A DNA stretch of 64,000 nucleotides from Clostridium sp. (GCA_022010095.1 CP091739.1:186001-250000); one strand, 5' to 3'. Counted from the stretch's first letter, positions 44,015-55,464 are shown. Notes: generated by a model from the letters alone, not told the origin. Numbers and translations: made by a program.

Positions 44015-44992
44015 CTAACAAAATAGACTTAAAAAAATCTTTAAGTCTATTTTTAATTCTAAATAATTATTTATATTGAAATTATGTTCTTTTTTTATCT
44101 TTTTTTAACAACTCATCAGTTGTTATCATATAGAAGTTATGCTGATTATTTTTTTATTTATTTCATCATCATCCCATGTAGCATCTATATGAGTCCATTT
44201 ACCATTATAATATACTACGTTCCATACATGTTCACTACTTGTAACCTTAAAGTTTGGAATATGTAATTTATCAAGCATTAATGCTAAAGTATCAGTATAA
44301 CCACTACATAAAAAGCAATACCATTAAATAAAGCACCATAAGCTTTATTAGAAACAGATTCTCTATTATTTTTCTTTATATTTTTTTCATCATATTTGAT
44401 ATTATCAATTACATAATCATGAAGTTTCTTTATATTATCACTACTTATAGTATCATTAATACCAAGTTCAATAAATATTGAATTTAATTTTTTTCATTAA
44501 TCTTATCAATTTCATCTTTTGTATATAATTTTTCTCAATAGTTACATTTATTTCATTATCGTTAGTAATAACAGTATTATATCTTTTTATATGAATTAAA
44601 TGGACTAACATAATTATTAATTAAATTACTATATTCACTATCATTTGCGATAGTTTTAACATCATTCGCACAATTATCATAATTTTTTTATCACAATAAA
44701 ATGTAAATTCATCCCAACCTTTATTTAATACAGTAAAATATATTTTTTTAATATCTTCTATATTTTTTTAGGAATAAAGTTATCTGTTTCATGTGCTGTT
44801 TCAAAAGAATACTTTCTATTATAAACAGTTTTTTTCTTCTGGAACATTTATCTTTGGTTCTTTCATATTAGTAATAAAATTATTTACATCATTATTTATC
44901 TTATCAAAGTTTTGAAAGAATAAAAAAATGCTATAAAACTTATCACTAAAAAAACACTAATATATATAATAATTTTTTTCAGTTCTTGTCAT
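44015..44992 (-). CDS. Membrane-anchored transglutaminase-like protein
   Basis: The start ATG 44992 (minus) follows AAGGT. The N-terminus has a membrane anchor (YYIYISVFLVISFIAFF). The first half is charged and poorly conserved (MKEPKINVPEEKTVYNRKYS). The transglutaminase-like core lies in 44330-44160: CSGYTDTLALMLDKL (catalytic Cys), SSEHVWNVVYYNGKW (His) and HIDATWDDDE (Asp). These are the three catalytic residues of the family, usually proteases or peptidoglycan/peptide-acting enzymes in bacteria. The C-terminal reading NFYMITTDELLKKD continues EHNFNINNYLELK in one correction, so the exact stop (44015-44084) is uncertain. Breaks are numerous. The substrate is unknown. Confidence 0.8.
44022..44055. 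terminator. Bidirectional terminator
   Basis: AATAGACTTAAA (44022-44033) pairs with TTTAAGTCTATT (44040-44051), with T on one side and A on the other, between convergent genes. Confidence 0.85.
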
Positions 44993-45062
44993 TTATTTAC
45001 CTTACTTTCTAAATCAAATATACAATATAGTAAGGTAATAGTCAATATTTTTTTATAATTGT

Positions 45063-46109
45063 TTATTTTTCAATATTACTATGTACTTCATTTATATATT
45101 TTTAATATTTCATCCTTATTATCTGCATTAGCTAATTCATTTGAAAATATTTCACTAATAATAAAATCTTTAAATGACATAGTTCTACGGATAGAAAAAA
45201 ATATTCATTAATAAGTACATCTATATTTTTTTATTTAATATTGTTATTAAACGTATAATCTCGGATCACGTTTAACCATGTAATTAAATATCATTCTATA
45301 TATTAAAGGACTTCTTAAATTTGCTCGATAAGATGGATCATATGCAATATATAAATTACCTGTTAAAATAATTAATATTTCAATCATTTCATTATCGGGT
45401 ATGATATACATATTTCCTGTATTAAGTATTTTACTCATATTTCTAATTGCTCTATCAATTGAATAACCTAATATTTTTTTATGTCTAACCATTCTTTAAA
45501 TGCGATTTTTATACCAGATAAAAGAGTATTCAGCAATAAAGCATTCTAATTGTTGGGGATTAATAGGGTAATTAAAATAATTTATTTTTATAAGTTAAAT
45601 ATTTTTAACATATAATTAGTAAATGTTTCGTTTGCCATACTATTTGAAGTAATATAAGTGGTATATATTAGATTAATGTTATCAACTATAACAATATCCA
45701 TATATCTTTTTAGCACATTCAAAATCATTAATCCAATCGAATAATTCTATAGGTTTTATATGGCTTTTATTACATGCTTCAATATATTTTTTTATAATAA
45801 TCATATATTTCTACTAAACTCATTTTTAGTATTATTTACATAAAACATAATTTTTAGTATCTTTTTTTGCATTTTTGAAATAAATTCTTTGTATGATAAT
45901 CCATCTTTATTATTTTTTTATTATTAAAATTATCTTTTTATATAATTATATCTTTGCAATTATTTGTTGTGTCTTTTTCAGTAGCATCTTCATCTTTATT
46001 TATATCCGGATGGTATTTTGCAGCAAGTTTTCTATATTTTTTAGTTATATCTTTTTAGTGTATCATTTTTACTTACTCCTAAAATTTCACATGCGATAGT
46101 ATAGTTCAT
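45063..46109 (-). CDS. J-domain protein, paralogue 1
   Basis: The start ATG 46109 follows AGGGGTG. The first 45 residues are a true J domain (MNYTIACEILGVSKNDTLKD, then KYRKLAAKYHPDINKDED) with the HPD tripeptide that stimulates DnaK. There is no Gly/Phe or zinc region, so this is a class C type. The remaining 300 residues resemble the next two genes: YSIDRAIRNMSKIL, DNEMIEILIILTG, NLRSPLIYRMIFNYMVK and TMSFKDFIISEIFSNEL. About 345 residues. Breaks are at 46035, 45940, 45910, 45855, 45730, 45590, 45500, 45230 and 45110. It probably recruits a chaperone to a lineage-specific client. Confidence 0.7.
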
Positions 46110-46140
46110 TTTTAATTTTCACCCCTAAAAAATTGGCTAT

Positions 46141-46169
46141 ATTATAACATATTAATTTATTTTTCGCAA
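46141..46169 (-). promoter_or_regulatory. Promoter and shared leader of J-domain paralogue 1
   Basis: On the minus strand TTGCGA (46169-46164), 17-base spacer, TATAAT (46146-46141). The leader TATAATATAGCCAATTTTTT followed by AGGGGTG matches that of the mTERF-like operon at 24.65 kb. Confidence 0.7.
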
Positions 46170-46170
46170 C

Positions 46171-46194
46171 GAAAAAGTAGGATTATTCCTACTA
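46171..46194 (-). terminator. Terminator after J-related paralogue 2
   Basis: On the minus strand AGTAGGA-ATAA-TCCTACT is followed by TTTTC. Confidence 0.75.
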
Positions 46195-46250
46195 TATTTA
46201 TTATTTGACTTTCATTTTTTTCTTTATCAGTTAATCTTAATTTCATCTTA

Positions 46251-47321
46251 TTATTTTTCTTCGTTGATTATTCCAAGTACTGCATCCTTATTACCTGATT
46301 TTTTTCAAGAGCGACAGTACATATCATTAATGATAAATAATCTTTAAATGACATTTTATTAAAAAAATTCACTATATACATATTCACTAACTAAATAATC
46401 TATATCTTTATTTAGCATTTTAGTAAGTTCAACAGTATCATTATCATGTTTTGCAACATATATTAATATCATTTGATACATGTAAGTACTACGAAGGCTT
46501 TCTAAGTTACTTTGCTTTTTTTCTGCTTTAGGATTTTCACTAACAGCATGTAACACCTCAATTAATTCTTCATCACTTACATTATCAAATCCTTTATCTT
46601 GTAATACTTTAGATATAGTCTTATCAACATTTACTTTAGAATAACCAATCTTTATTTGATCTAGGTATTCCATAAACGATTCATTTGGTTTAGTACGTAA
46701 ATATTTAGTTAAATGTTTTTTTCCAAGGTTTTAGCATTAATTTTTATATTTTTTTATGCTCATTTATAACATCTACTGCTGTATCTAAAATATATTTAGA
46801 AAATGGTATATGTAAATATATTATAGCATCAGAATATTCTTTGAATAATTTATGTATATCATAGTTTGCATCATTGCCAAATATATTTTTACGATAAGTG
46901 TTAGCTTTATCAAAGTCTGCTAACCATGCGTAGATTGACATAGGAATTCTACCCGAATGAAGACAAATATCTCTATATTGTTTATAGTAATATTCATATA
47001 ATGTATAGAAATTTATACTATTATGATACATATAATATCTTACAAAAACTATCTTTCTTATATTTAGATATGAAATTACTTATAGTAAGATAATCACGAT
47101 TTCGTGGTACTTTTCTAACTATAACATTATCATAATTTTTTTACATATATAATCAAATGCACCATTTATATCATCAATCATAAATTTCACTTTATAATCA
47201 TTAAGATCTAAATAACTACCTTTAATTAATTTTTAGCATTTCTTTAACTTTTACTTCTAATATCTTCTAGCGAGTCAGTTTCATTCACTCCTAACATTTC
47301 ACATGCTTCTTTATAATACAT
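46251..47321 (-). CDS. J-related protein, paralogue 2 (degenerate J domain)
   Basis: ATG 47321 follows AAGGAGG. The N-terminus MYYKEACEMLGVNETDSLED keeps helix I of the J domain of paralogue 1, but no HPD follows. The next part is KVKEML..YLDLNDYKVKFMIDD. The middle contains YHNSINFYTLYEYYYKQYRD and GRIPMSIYAWLADFDKAN. The C-terminal half aligns with paralogues 1 and 3: YSKVNVDKTISKVLQDKGF, DEELIEVLHAV, SLRSTYMYQMILIYVAKHD, NKMSFKDYLSLMICTVALEK. About 355 residues. The stop may be further downstream (to about 46206) with another reading of the A run at 46255. Without HPD it should not activate DnaK by itself. Confidence 0.65.
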
Positions 47322-47404
47322 AATTTTTTTCCTCCTTAAGTTGTGTTTATAATAACACATAATATTTATATTTTTTTAGCTAAATTAATATGGTTAAATT
47401 GAAT

Positions 47405-47436
47405 TAAAAACTCATTTATTTAATTTTTGAGTTCTC
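47405..47436 (-). terminator. Terminator after J-related paralogue 3
   Basis: On the minus strand AACTCA and TGAGTT form a stem over an A/T loop, followed by TTTAATTC. Confidence 0.5.
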
Positions 47437-48841
47437 TCATTATTGGTTTAGCTTTTTTTCAATATCTTCTTCTTTTTGGTCTTTCAAATGCTTTTGGAGA
47501 CTCATAGTGTAATTTAATATCTTCTATCAATTTACAAAAATGCTCAAATGACATATTTCTAAAGAAATAATTACTTTCATAATATAATTCTACAAGTTTT
47601 CTAGTATCACTTGTTAAATAATCCCATTGTCCACATTCATATCTATCGGCATAAGCTACTAGAATAGTAATAAATGTATTTTTAGTACGAAGATTATCTC
47701 TAGAATATGTTTTTCCATTGATACCGTTATCTCCTTTGACAGCTCTTAAAATTTCAATTATTTCTTCGTCAGTTACATTATCAAATCCTCTATCTTCTAA
47801 TATTTTTTCTATATTACGTTTTACATTTAGAGGAGAGTAGTTGAACATTTTTTTCCATCTAAAAAAATTTAGTAAATTCAATTTTTTTGGCTTTGTACTT
47901 ACATATTCATCAGCATATTTTTTTGAAATAATTTAACATCATCAAGTATATATCTTTGAATACAATATCTTTTTCTTTTTTTAAAGTTACTTGGGCATCA
48001 TTTACTCTTTGTAAAAAAAGTTTCCATTGAAAAAAATCAAAAAAAGTTTTTTTCCTATTCTTATAATATCTTCATTATAAGTTTTTTTACATAAGCATCA
48101 ATAGCGCAACAATTCTCATCCGTTGTACCTATAATATGACCAAAAACCACATCTATAATAGTCATCAATTTTTACTATAACCAATAAGCCAACTCATAAC
48201 AGTTTCTGGAATTATATTATGTTTAAGACAAAGTTTATAGTATTTCTCGTAATAATTTAAATAAAAAGCAAATAGAGTAGTCAATGTGAGTTCTTTTTTT
48301 AAGTAAAAAAAGAAATATTTTCATCTTTTTCACATGCATCACAAAATTTATCTACAAAAGAATCATATTCTTCTCCATCTAAAAGTTCTTGATATTCCTT
48401 TTTACCTTTTCGCTTAGCATCTTTAATATGTTCAGAAATAATATCATCCACACTAAGAGAATCTTTCTTTACTTTATTTATCTTTTTTTACTTATACCAG
48501 TGTTAGGCAGGGTAGTACGATTTATTTCTATTTCTTTTTTTATTTATATTAGTGCTAGGTGAGGCATCATTGTCTTTTTTTATTTATTTCTTTTTTTACT
48601 TGTATTAGTACTAGGTGAGGTAGTATTATCTTTTTTTACTCGGGTTTTTATAATGCTTACAAATAATTTTTGAATGCTTCATTTAATTCTTCTAATATTT
48701 TTTTAGAAATATAATCACTATATTTTTTTGTATGTCTTCTTCACAAATTTTTTTACAAGTGCATTATACTTTTTCTAGAGTACTTTCTAGTGAATCAGTT
48801 TCATTTACGTCAAATATTTTACAGGCATTTTTATAATCCAT
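47420..48841 (-). CDS. J-related protein, paralogue 3 with an internal repeat linker
   Basis: ATG 48841 follows TTAAGGAG. The N-terminus MDYKNACKIFDVNETDSLES again keeps helix I of the J domain without HPD. A repeated Lys/Asp/Ser/Thr/Pro-rich linker follows (48478-48650), then helices (DDIISEHIKDAKRKGKKEYQ, LLDGEEYDSFVDKFCDACEK). The shared C-terminal domain is YSPLNVKRNIEKILEDRGF, DEEIIEILRAVKGD, LVELYYESNYFFRNMSFEHF. The longest of the three, about 470 residues. The end is 47459 as written or 47420 with a one-base correction (MRELKN), just before the terminator. Paralogues 2 and 3 also share the upstream element TATTATAAACACAACTTAAGG. Confidence 0.65.
48478..48650 (-). repeat. Intragenic tandem repeat, about 57-base unit, three copies
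   Basis: Units centre on the minus-strand codons for SPSTNTSKK (or SPSTNINKK, LPNTGISKK), each followed by a Lys/Asp spacer. The unit length is near a multiple of three after homopolymer correction, so copy number can change without losing frame. Confidence 0.65.
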
Positions 48842-48897
48842 AATATTTTCTCCTTAAGTTGTGTTTATAATAGCACATCATATTTTTCTTTATCAAT

Positions 48898-48921
48898 AAA
48901 AAAAGTAGATATGATCTACTT
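48898..48921 (-). terminator. Terminator of rpsT
   Basis: AAGTAGAT-CAT-ATCTACTT then seven T on the minus strand; the stop codon lies in the stem. Confidence 0.85.
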
Positions 48922-49175
48922 ATTTTTTTCATTAACTAATTTATTTAATCTTGTCTTATATCTATCTCTAGTATTAGCTTTAATAACACCTTTAGAAGTC
49001 TGCGATATCTATTTTTCTTAATAGCTTCAGGTAACTTAGCCATAGCTTCTTCCTTATTAATTGCTTTTTCAACTTTCTTAATAGCAGTCTTCATACTTGC
49101 TTTAACATCATTATTAAGAACTGTTGATTTCTTAGTAACTAGAACTCTTTTTTTAGCACTTTTAATATTAGGCAT
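48916..49175 (-). CDS. rpsT: Ribosomal protein S20
   Basis: Small basic protein binding the 5' domain of 16S rRNA. ATG 49175 follows GGGAGGTGG. The sequence MPNIKSAKKRVLVTKKSTVL, NNDVKASMKTAIKKVEKAI and, after correcting 49010, KKIDIADSKGVIKANTRDR, ending RLNKLVNEKNK, is typical S20. About 86 residues. Monocistronic with a strong terminator. In Firmicutes rpsT often stands alone opposite lepA or holA; here it faces spoIIP. Confidence 0.95.
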
Positions 49176-49280
49176 GATTCCACCTCCCTTAAAAACTTAT
49201 TTAATGATAACAAAAAAATAAATTAAAAAAATCAATTATTTCGACATTTTTTTAATAATAAATATTATATATTTTTATAT

Positions 49281-50196
49281 ATGGAAAAAAATTTAAGAGT
49301 AGAAAATTCAATAAAAAAAGAAGATTATATTTATATCATTTTTTTAATATTTTTTTATATTATGTTATTTTTTTATATATATAAATACTAATATATTAAA
49401 TAATTATTTTAATAGTTATTTTTAGTAGTGAAGAAGAAAGTAATATTAAATCAAGATTACTATATGATTCACTTAATAAAAATAGTATCATTAAGTGATA
49501 TAAATAATTATAAAGATGAAGATGATGATGTAATAATAATTGATAATATTGTAGATAATAATGTTAAATTTGATAATAGTAAGCCTATAGTTTATATATA
49601 TAATACTCATGATACTGAAAAAAATATAGTGTACCTTTTATAAGTGATTATTCAGTAACACCAACTGTTAAAATGGCTTCATACATATTTAAAGAACATT
49701 TAAATAATGAAGGTATTAGTGTGCTTGTTGAAAATAAAAAAAGATAAAAAGATTACTTGACTAAACATAAACTTAATTATTATGGTTGTTATGATGCGAG
49801 TAGAAGTTATATAAAAGAAGCATCTAAAAAAATAATGATTTTTAAAATATTAATTGATTTACATAGAGATTCAGTTAAATATAAACAAACGTTATATACT
49901 AAAGATAATAAAAAAATATGCTAAAGTAATGTTTGTAGTTACAACTAAACATAAATTATATAAAAAAAGAATTTAAAGTTTGCTGAATATTTAGATAACA
50001 AATTAAATCAAAATTATAAAGGATTAAGTAGAGGTATATATAAAAAGGAGTGATGTTATATTTAATCAAGATCTTAATGATAATGCTATATTAATTGAAC
50101 TTGGTGGTGTTGATAATCAAATAGAAGAACTAAATAATACATTAGAAATATTATCTAAAATTATAAAAAGAATATCTAGGTGAAACATATGGATGA
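49281..50196 (+). CDS. spoIIP: Stage II sporulation protein P-like peptidoglycan hydrolase (SpoIIP)
   Basis: SpoIIP is an amidase/endopeptidase of the DMP engulfment machine. Reducing the 7-base runs at 49285-49368 to five gives MEKFKSRKFNKKKIIFISF with one membrane helix, then an extracellular part. The catalytic domain is clear: KPIVYIYNTHDTEKY (catalytic His), SVTPTVKMASYIFKEHLN, ILIDLHRDSVK (second His site), KGLSRGIYKRS and AILIELGGVDNQIEELNN (Glu). It ends in KEYLGETYG. There is no obvious ribosome site before ATG 49281. The next gene starts 8 bases before its end. SpoIID and SpoIIM are not in the window, so whether engulfment happens is open. Confidence 0.85.
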
Positions 50197-50533
50197 AATA
50201 AAAGTACAAGAAAAAAACACTTTACTTAAGATAGCATTGTTTCTATTTATTATCTTTTTTTAATATTATATATTTGTAAAGAAACAGGATTTTATGAATA
50301 TAAAGCACATAATAAATCAGTTTTTGACAAGTGAATCTCTTAAGAAATTTGAAAATGATGTTAATGAAGGAAAAAGATGTATCTTTTAAAAAGATTATGT
50401 TGTAAATGAACATGTTGACTATTCTAATAAAGTAAGTAATCTTGGATATAATATAGGAAATACTATTGAAAAGTTTATGAATGGTGGCATTAAAAAAACA
50501 CTTAAAATAATAAGTGCATTATTCTATGAATAG
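50189..50533 (+). CDS. Small membrane protein coupled to spoIIP
   Basis: About 114 residues from ATG 50189, overlapping the spoIIP end. One N-terminal membrane helix (LLKIALFLFIIFLILYI), then a charged segment (LKKFENDVNEGKDVSFKDYV) and a Gly-containing amphipathic tail (KVSNLGYNIGNTIEKFMNGG, then KKTLKIISALFYE). Breaks occur at 50254, 50330, 50372 and 50388. The overlap implies a role with SpoIIP, but I know no matching family. It ends convergently on the YigZ-like gene, overlapping it by about 15 bases. Confidence 0.6.
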
Positions 50534-50870
50534 CATGGATACAACTTTAGTATATGTTCTTGTAAGAAGTCCACTGCCAAGTAAGGTACCACCAAAATAT
50601 CTAATAACTACTATAAGAACTCTATTAAGTTCTTTTTTATGTATTATATCAATAAGACCTCTAGTAGTACCATTTGGTTCTTTATCAGCATGGCTCTTTT
50701 CAATATTATCAAATTTATAAGCATATACTATATGCCTACATTTCTTATGTTCATTTTTTTAATTCACTAATAATAGAATCAACTTCTTGAATATCATCAA
50801 TTTCATATAAAAATACTTATGAATTTTTGATTTTTTTCTTCTGAATACTTCTCATTTAACTTTTTTTCAT
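50519..50870 (-). CDS. YigZ/IMPACT family protein, short form
   Basis: On the minus strand the product reads KFISIFYEIDDIQEVDSIIS, RHIVYAYKFDNIEKSHADKE, PNGTTRGLIDII and RVLIVVIRYFGGTLLGSGLL, then TRTYTKVVSMLFIE. The segment EPNGTT...VIRYFGGTLLGSG matches the UPF0029/IMPACT N-terminal domain (EPxGTA, RYFGGxxLGxGGL). At about 115 residues it has only that domain. The C-terminal ferredoxin-like half of YigZ is missing. Family members affect translation or starvation responses; the exact role is unclear. Breaks are at 50860, 50830, 50815 and 50755. No good ribosome site precedes ATG 50870. Confidence 0.75.
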
Positions 50871-50944
50871 ATCTAAATTATATATTATTTTTTTAAAAGA
50901 ATTTAAAAAGTAATTAATGATATAATAATAAATATGGAGGAATT

Positions 50945-52745
50945 ATGGCAATTAAATTTACTAAAGAATTAAGAGAAGTACCTAAGAAAAAGTGGATGTT
51001 ATCTTATGTATAATAGTGATAATGTTGTAATATATGTAGGTAAAGCTAAAATATTATTTAATAGATTAAAAAAAGTTATTTTTACAGGTAGAGTAACAGG
51101 CAAAAACTCAAAAAAACTAGTAAGTGAAATAGATCATTTTTGAATATATTGTTACTAATAGTGAAACAGAAGCATTTATACTTGAAATAAATCTTATTAA
51201 GAAATATGATCCAAAAATATAATATATTACTTAGGGACGATAAAAGTTATCCATATATAGAATTTACTAGCGATAAGTATCCTAGATTAATAGTTAAAAA
51301 GAGAGATAAATATTAATAAAAAAAGATCAGTCATTTATTTGGACCTTATCCGAATGTTTATGCAGCTCGTAGACTAGTTAATTTACTTAATAGGTCATAT
51401 CCATTAAAGAAATGTGATACTATGCCTAAAAAAGTATGTCTATATTACCATATTGGAGAATGTCTTGGTTACTGTGAACATAAAGATATAGATATTACAC
51501 CTATGAAAAAAATGAAATATTATCTATTTTAAATGGAAATGATACACTTTTTGATAAATAAAATAAATGAAAAAAATAAAAAAATTAATTCAAATAATTT
51601 AAATTATGAAGTATGTAAAGAATTAGTTGAAGAACTTGGTTATATTAAGGAAGTATTTAAGAATCAAAGTATTGTAGAACTTGATGATAATATTAATAGA
51701 GATGTAATAAATTATTATTATGAAAATTCATATTTAAGTATAGTAATATTCTTTTATTAGAAATGGTAAACTAGTAGGCAATAACTATAAAATAATACCT
51801 ATCATTAATGATATAAAAAGATACTCTTGAATATTATATAAGTACATTTTTATTCTAAAAAGTAATATTGCTCCTAAAGAAATAATAATGCCAGAAATAA
51901 TAGATATAGAAATGATGAGTAATGTATTAAGTACTAAAGTTATAACAGTTAAAAAGAGGTCCTAAAAAGAAATTATTTGATATGGCTTATAACAATGCTA
52001 AAGAGCAGTACGATAAAGAGATAAGACTTATTTATAATAATGAAAAACTTACTACTGATGCGAATGAAGAATTAAGAAATTTACTTCATTTAGATAAATT
52101 ACATATTATTGAAGCATTTGATAATTCTAATTTATTTGGAACATTTAGTGTATCAGGTATGGTATCTTTTTATAGATGGTGTTCCTTCTAAGAAGAACTA
52201 TAGAAAGTTTAAACTTACTTTTTGATAAGAATGATGATGTTGCTTCTATGAAGGAAGTTATTTATAGACGTTATTTTAGAGTTTTTAAAGGATAAACTTG
52301 TTATACCAGACTTAATTATAGTAGATGGTGGTAATAATCAAATAAATGCTTGTAAAGAAATACTTGAAAGTCTAAATCTTAATATTAAAATAATAGGTGT
52401 TAAAAAAAGATGATCATCATAGTCCAGAATCTATAGTTGATGGAGATACTTATGAAATAATTAAGATAGATAAAAAGTTCTAACGTGTTTAGATTACTTA
52501 GTCGTATAGATGAAGAAGTACATAGATTTACTATAAATTATCATAAAGAAATAAGAAGTAAAGGCAGTATATCAAGTGTACTTGATAATATAAATGGACT
52601 AGGTGATAAACGTAAAAAGGCACTCATAAAGAAATATGGTAGTGTCACTAAAATGAAAGAAGCGACCACTTACGAACTTTCAGAGATAATACCACTTAAA
52701 GTAGCAGAAGAATTACATGAATATTTAGAAAGTATGGATAAATAG
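50945..52745 (+). CDS. uvrC: UvrABC excinuclease subunit C (UvrC)
   Basis: Makes both incisions in nucleotide excision repair. The GIY-YIG domain opens the protein ([34 protein letters not shown]). [17 protein letters not shown] and [13 protein letters not shown] follow. The RNase H-like domain has [27 protein letters not shown] and [12 protein letters not shown]-terminal helix-hairpin-helix is present ([19 protein letters not shown]). ATG 50945 follows GGAGGA. The run AAAAAAA at about 51067 needs five A, and TTTTT at 51078 needs four T, matching the error rule. About 595 residues. Single gene with its own terminator. Confidence 0.96.
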
Positions 52746-52770
52746 GAAAAATATATCACTTAAAAAAGAT

Positions 52771-52803
52771 AACTAGGATTTTTAATTAATTCTAGTTTTT
52801 TTA
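52771..52803 (+). terminator. Terminator after uvrC
   Basis: AACTAG (52771-52776) pairs with CTAGTT (52792-52797), followed by a T tract. Confidence 0.75.
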
Positions 52804-52882
52804 TATAGTGAATATTTATAAATAATTGTTTTTTTCTCTTTTTCGTTATGTTATAATATTTTTATACGAAAGGGGATATAAT

Positions 52883-55454
52883 ATGGAAATTACAATTGAT
52901 ACAATTAATAAACTTAGTATAGATGATATATACAATATATTATCTCCTCTTTTTTTAATAAAACTTATAAAAAAATTTAGTTTTTGTTAGTATGACAAAA
53001 AGAAGAATATGATCTTATAGTGAGAAAATCTATTTTAGAATCTATAAGTGCATATGATGGTAGTGGTGATTATAAAAAATATATATTAAGAAGAATAAGT
53101 AAAAAAATATACTTACTAAAAATACAAGAAGATATAAATGATCCAAGTAAGGCATTTAATATTATAAATGGATATATAAATCAAGAATTTTTCTAAAAAA
53201 ATATAGATTATAATAATGCGATTAATTCATTTAACAAATTAGAAAGTTTTTTTAGAATTATGTAATTTCATATTAAGTACTGATATTATAGAAAAAAATT
53301 AGTAAGTGAAAATACTTTAATTATGAAACTTTTTAAATGCTATATTTGAAATGGATAGAGATGAAATAGTAAATGGTAAATTTGATGAATCATATAGTGA
53401 GCTAATAGTTTCATTTATAGAAATTTACTGTAAAAAAAGAATAATATTAAAATAAAAGAAGTAGAACTAAAAATATGAAGACTTTGGAGCTTTTTGCTAG
53501 TCAAGACAGCACTAGTATATATTTAAAAAGAAATACAAAAACTATAGAAGATATAGTAAAGAAGAAGAACTAGAAATAATAACTAGAATTAAAAAAATGG
53601 AGACATAAAAAGCAAGAAATGAATTTTTTTAGAACGAAATTTAAGATTAGTTGTTTCAATTGCAAAAAAAGTATCAAGGAAGAAATATTCCATTAATTGA
53701 TTTAATTCAAGAAGGAAATATTGGACTTATTAAAGCACTTGATGAATTTGATATAAATAGAGGATGTAAATTTAGTACATATGCGACTAATTGGATAACT
53801 GCGTTTATAAGAAGATATATTGCTGATAAAAGTAGAAATATAAGATTACCAGTTAATTTTTTTATTATGAAATTAGTAATTTTTATGAAGATTAAAAAAA
53901 TCGTTTAGAAAGAGAATTAGATAGAGAACCAACCATTTTTAGAACTAGCTAGAAAAAAATAGGTAAAGATAAGGATACAATATTAAGATATTTTTGCTTA
54001 TTTAAATGATACTAAGAGTTTAGATGATAAAGTAGGTGAAAAAGAGGACACAGATTTCTCATATTTTTATACCATCAAAGGATGAATCTTTAGAAAAAAA
54101 GTGTAATAAAAAGATTTATCTACTAGAATGAGTGAACTTCTTAAAAAATGCAATTTAAATGAAAGAGAGATAGATGTATTATCATCAAGATACGGATTGA
54201 ATGGCATAGATGTATTAACTTTAGAAGAAATAGGTCAAAAATATGGTGTTACTCGTGAAAGAATAAGGCAGATTGAAACAAAAGCATTAAAGAAGATAAG
54301 AAATTCTAGTCATGTGAAAAAATTTGCTGATTTTACTGACGATCCAGTTAATGCAATGAATAATCTTATGAAAATGAGGGAAGCATATTTATTTAATCCA
54401 TATGGTTTTTAAGAAAAAAATATAATTTCTAAAGATGAAGATAATAATATTAAAGGAAAAAAAGCAAAAAAATATTTATGATAAATTTAATAGTAAAGGA
54501 TATTCTAAAGAAGAAGTAGATGAAGCAATTAAGTCTTTGACAGTTGATGAAATAAACTTATTAAAGTCAAGATATGGAGATAATTTAGACAAATCCCCAA
54601 CTACTAGAATGGATAGAGATGAATTTGCAGAGAAATTTACTCATGGATTATTTCCCAAGATTTTTGTTGATAATGAAAAAAATAATAGAGAAAAAGATAT
54701 AATAAAAGAACCTAAAAATGAAAGGAAGAAATATATGAAAACACCTAGGAATATTTATGATATATTTAGAGAACAAGGATATAGTGAGCAAGAATTAACT
54801 AGAGCAATTAATTCTTTACATGAAGATGAAGTAGAAATGTTAAAGTCAATATACGGAGCTGATTTTACAAAAATACCTACAGTTACACTTAGTAAGGGAG
54901 AAAAAAAACCAAATTATATTCAGTTATTTTTTTTACAAAAAAATTAGAAGAAAAAAATAAAAAAAGGATAGAAATTTACAAACTGTTACACAAGATGTAG
55001 AAAAATAAAGCTGAAGTAGTAAATGATAGTGAAGAAACAATAGAGGATACTAAGAATGTAACTATATTTGATCAAACTGATGTTCAAGAAGAAGTACCAG
55101 TAATCGTTCCGATTAAAGAAGTAGAAGTATCTACAACTCCAACAGTAAATAGTGGGTATGGTAAATTTTTTTAGAATTATTAAAAAAACACCTACATTTA
55201 GTGATATGTTAAGTATTTTAACACCTAAAGAAGCAGTAATAATTATGCTTAAATTAGGATACATTGATAATAAATATTTTAGTACTGATAGAATAGCTGA
55301 ATTTTTTTAGAGATAGAGCCTAGTGAAGTTAGTGAAACTACTAAGAAAGTGATACTACTTCTTAAAAGAAAGAATTAATGATTATATAGATTTAGCTATA
55401 AATGAAGTATCAAAAGGAGATATAGTTACACTTAAAAAAAGAACAAAAAAATAA
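52883..55454 (+). CDS. Giant sigma-70 family protein with C-terminal repeats
   Basis: ATG 52883 follows AAAGGGG. Reconstructed length is about 850 residues. Residues 1-200 are a helical N-terminal extension (MEITIDTINKLSIDDIYNIL). A complete sigma core follows: SIYLKEI, region 2 (LVVSIAKKYQGRNIPLIDLI, GLIKALDEFDINRGCKFSTY, ATNWITAFIRRYIADKSR), region 3 remnants (ELDREPT) and region 4 ([36 protein letters not shown]). Two 50-residue repeats come next: NIYDKFNSKGYSKEEVDEAI and NIYDIFREQGYSEQELTRAI, each ending LLKSRYGDN or LKSIYGAD. A last helical domain (LTPKEAVIIMLKLGYIDNKY, then STDRIAEFF and ETTKKVILLLKERIN) looks like a second, degenerate region 4. Breaks are in A/T runs throughout; fusion across 54410 is inferred. 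Confidence 0.7.
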
Positions 55455-55464
55455 AACAAAAAGT

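Noticed and set aside
45893-46099. Plus-strand hydrophobic frame
   Set aside because: It lies opposite the J domain of paralogue 1, whose HPD motif decides the strand.
50514-50720. Plus-strand frame of 68 residues opposite the YigZ-like gene
   Set aside because: It is the complement of a conserved minus-strand protein (RYFGGTLLGSG) and has no ribosome site.
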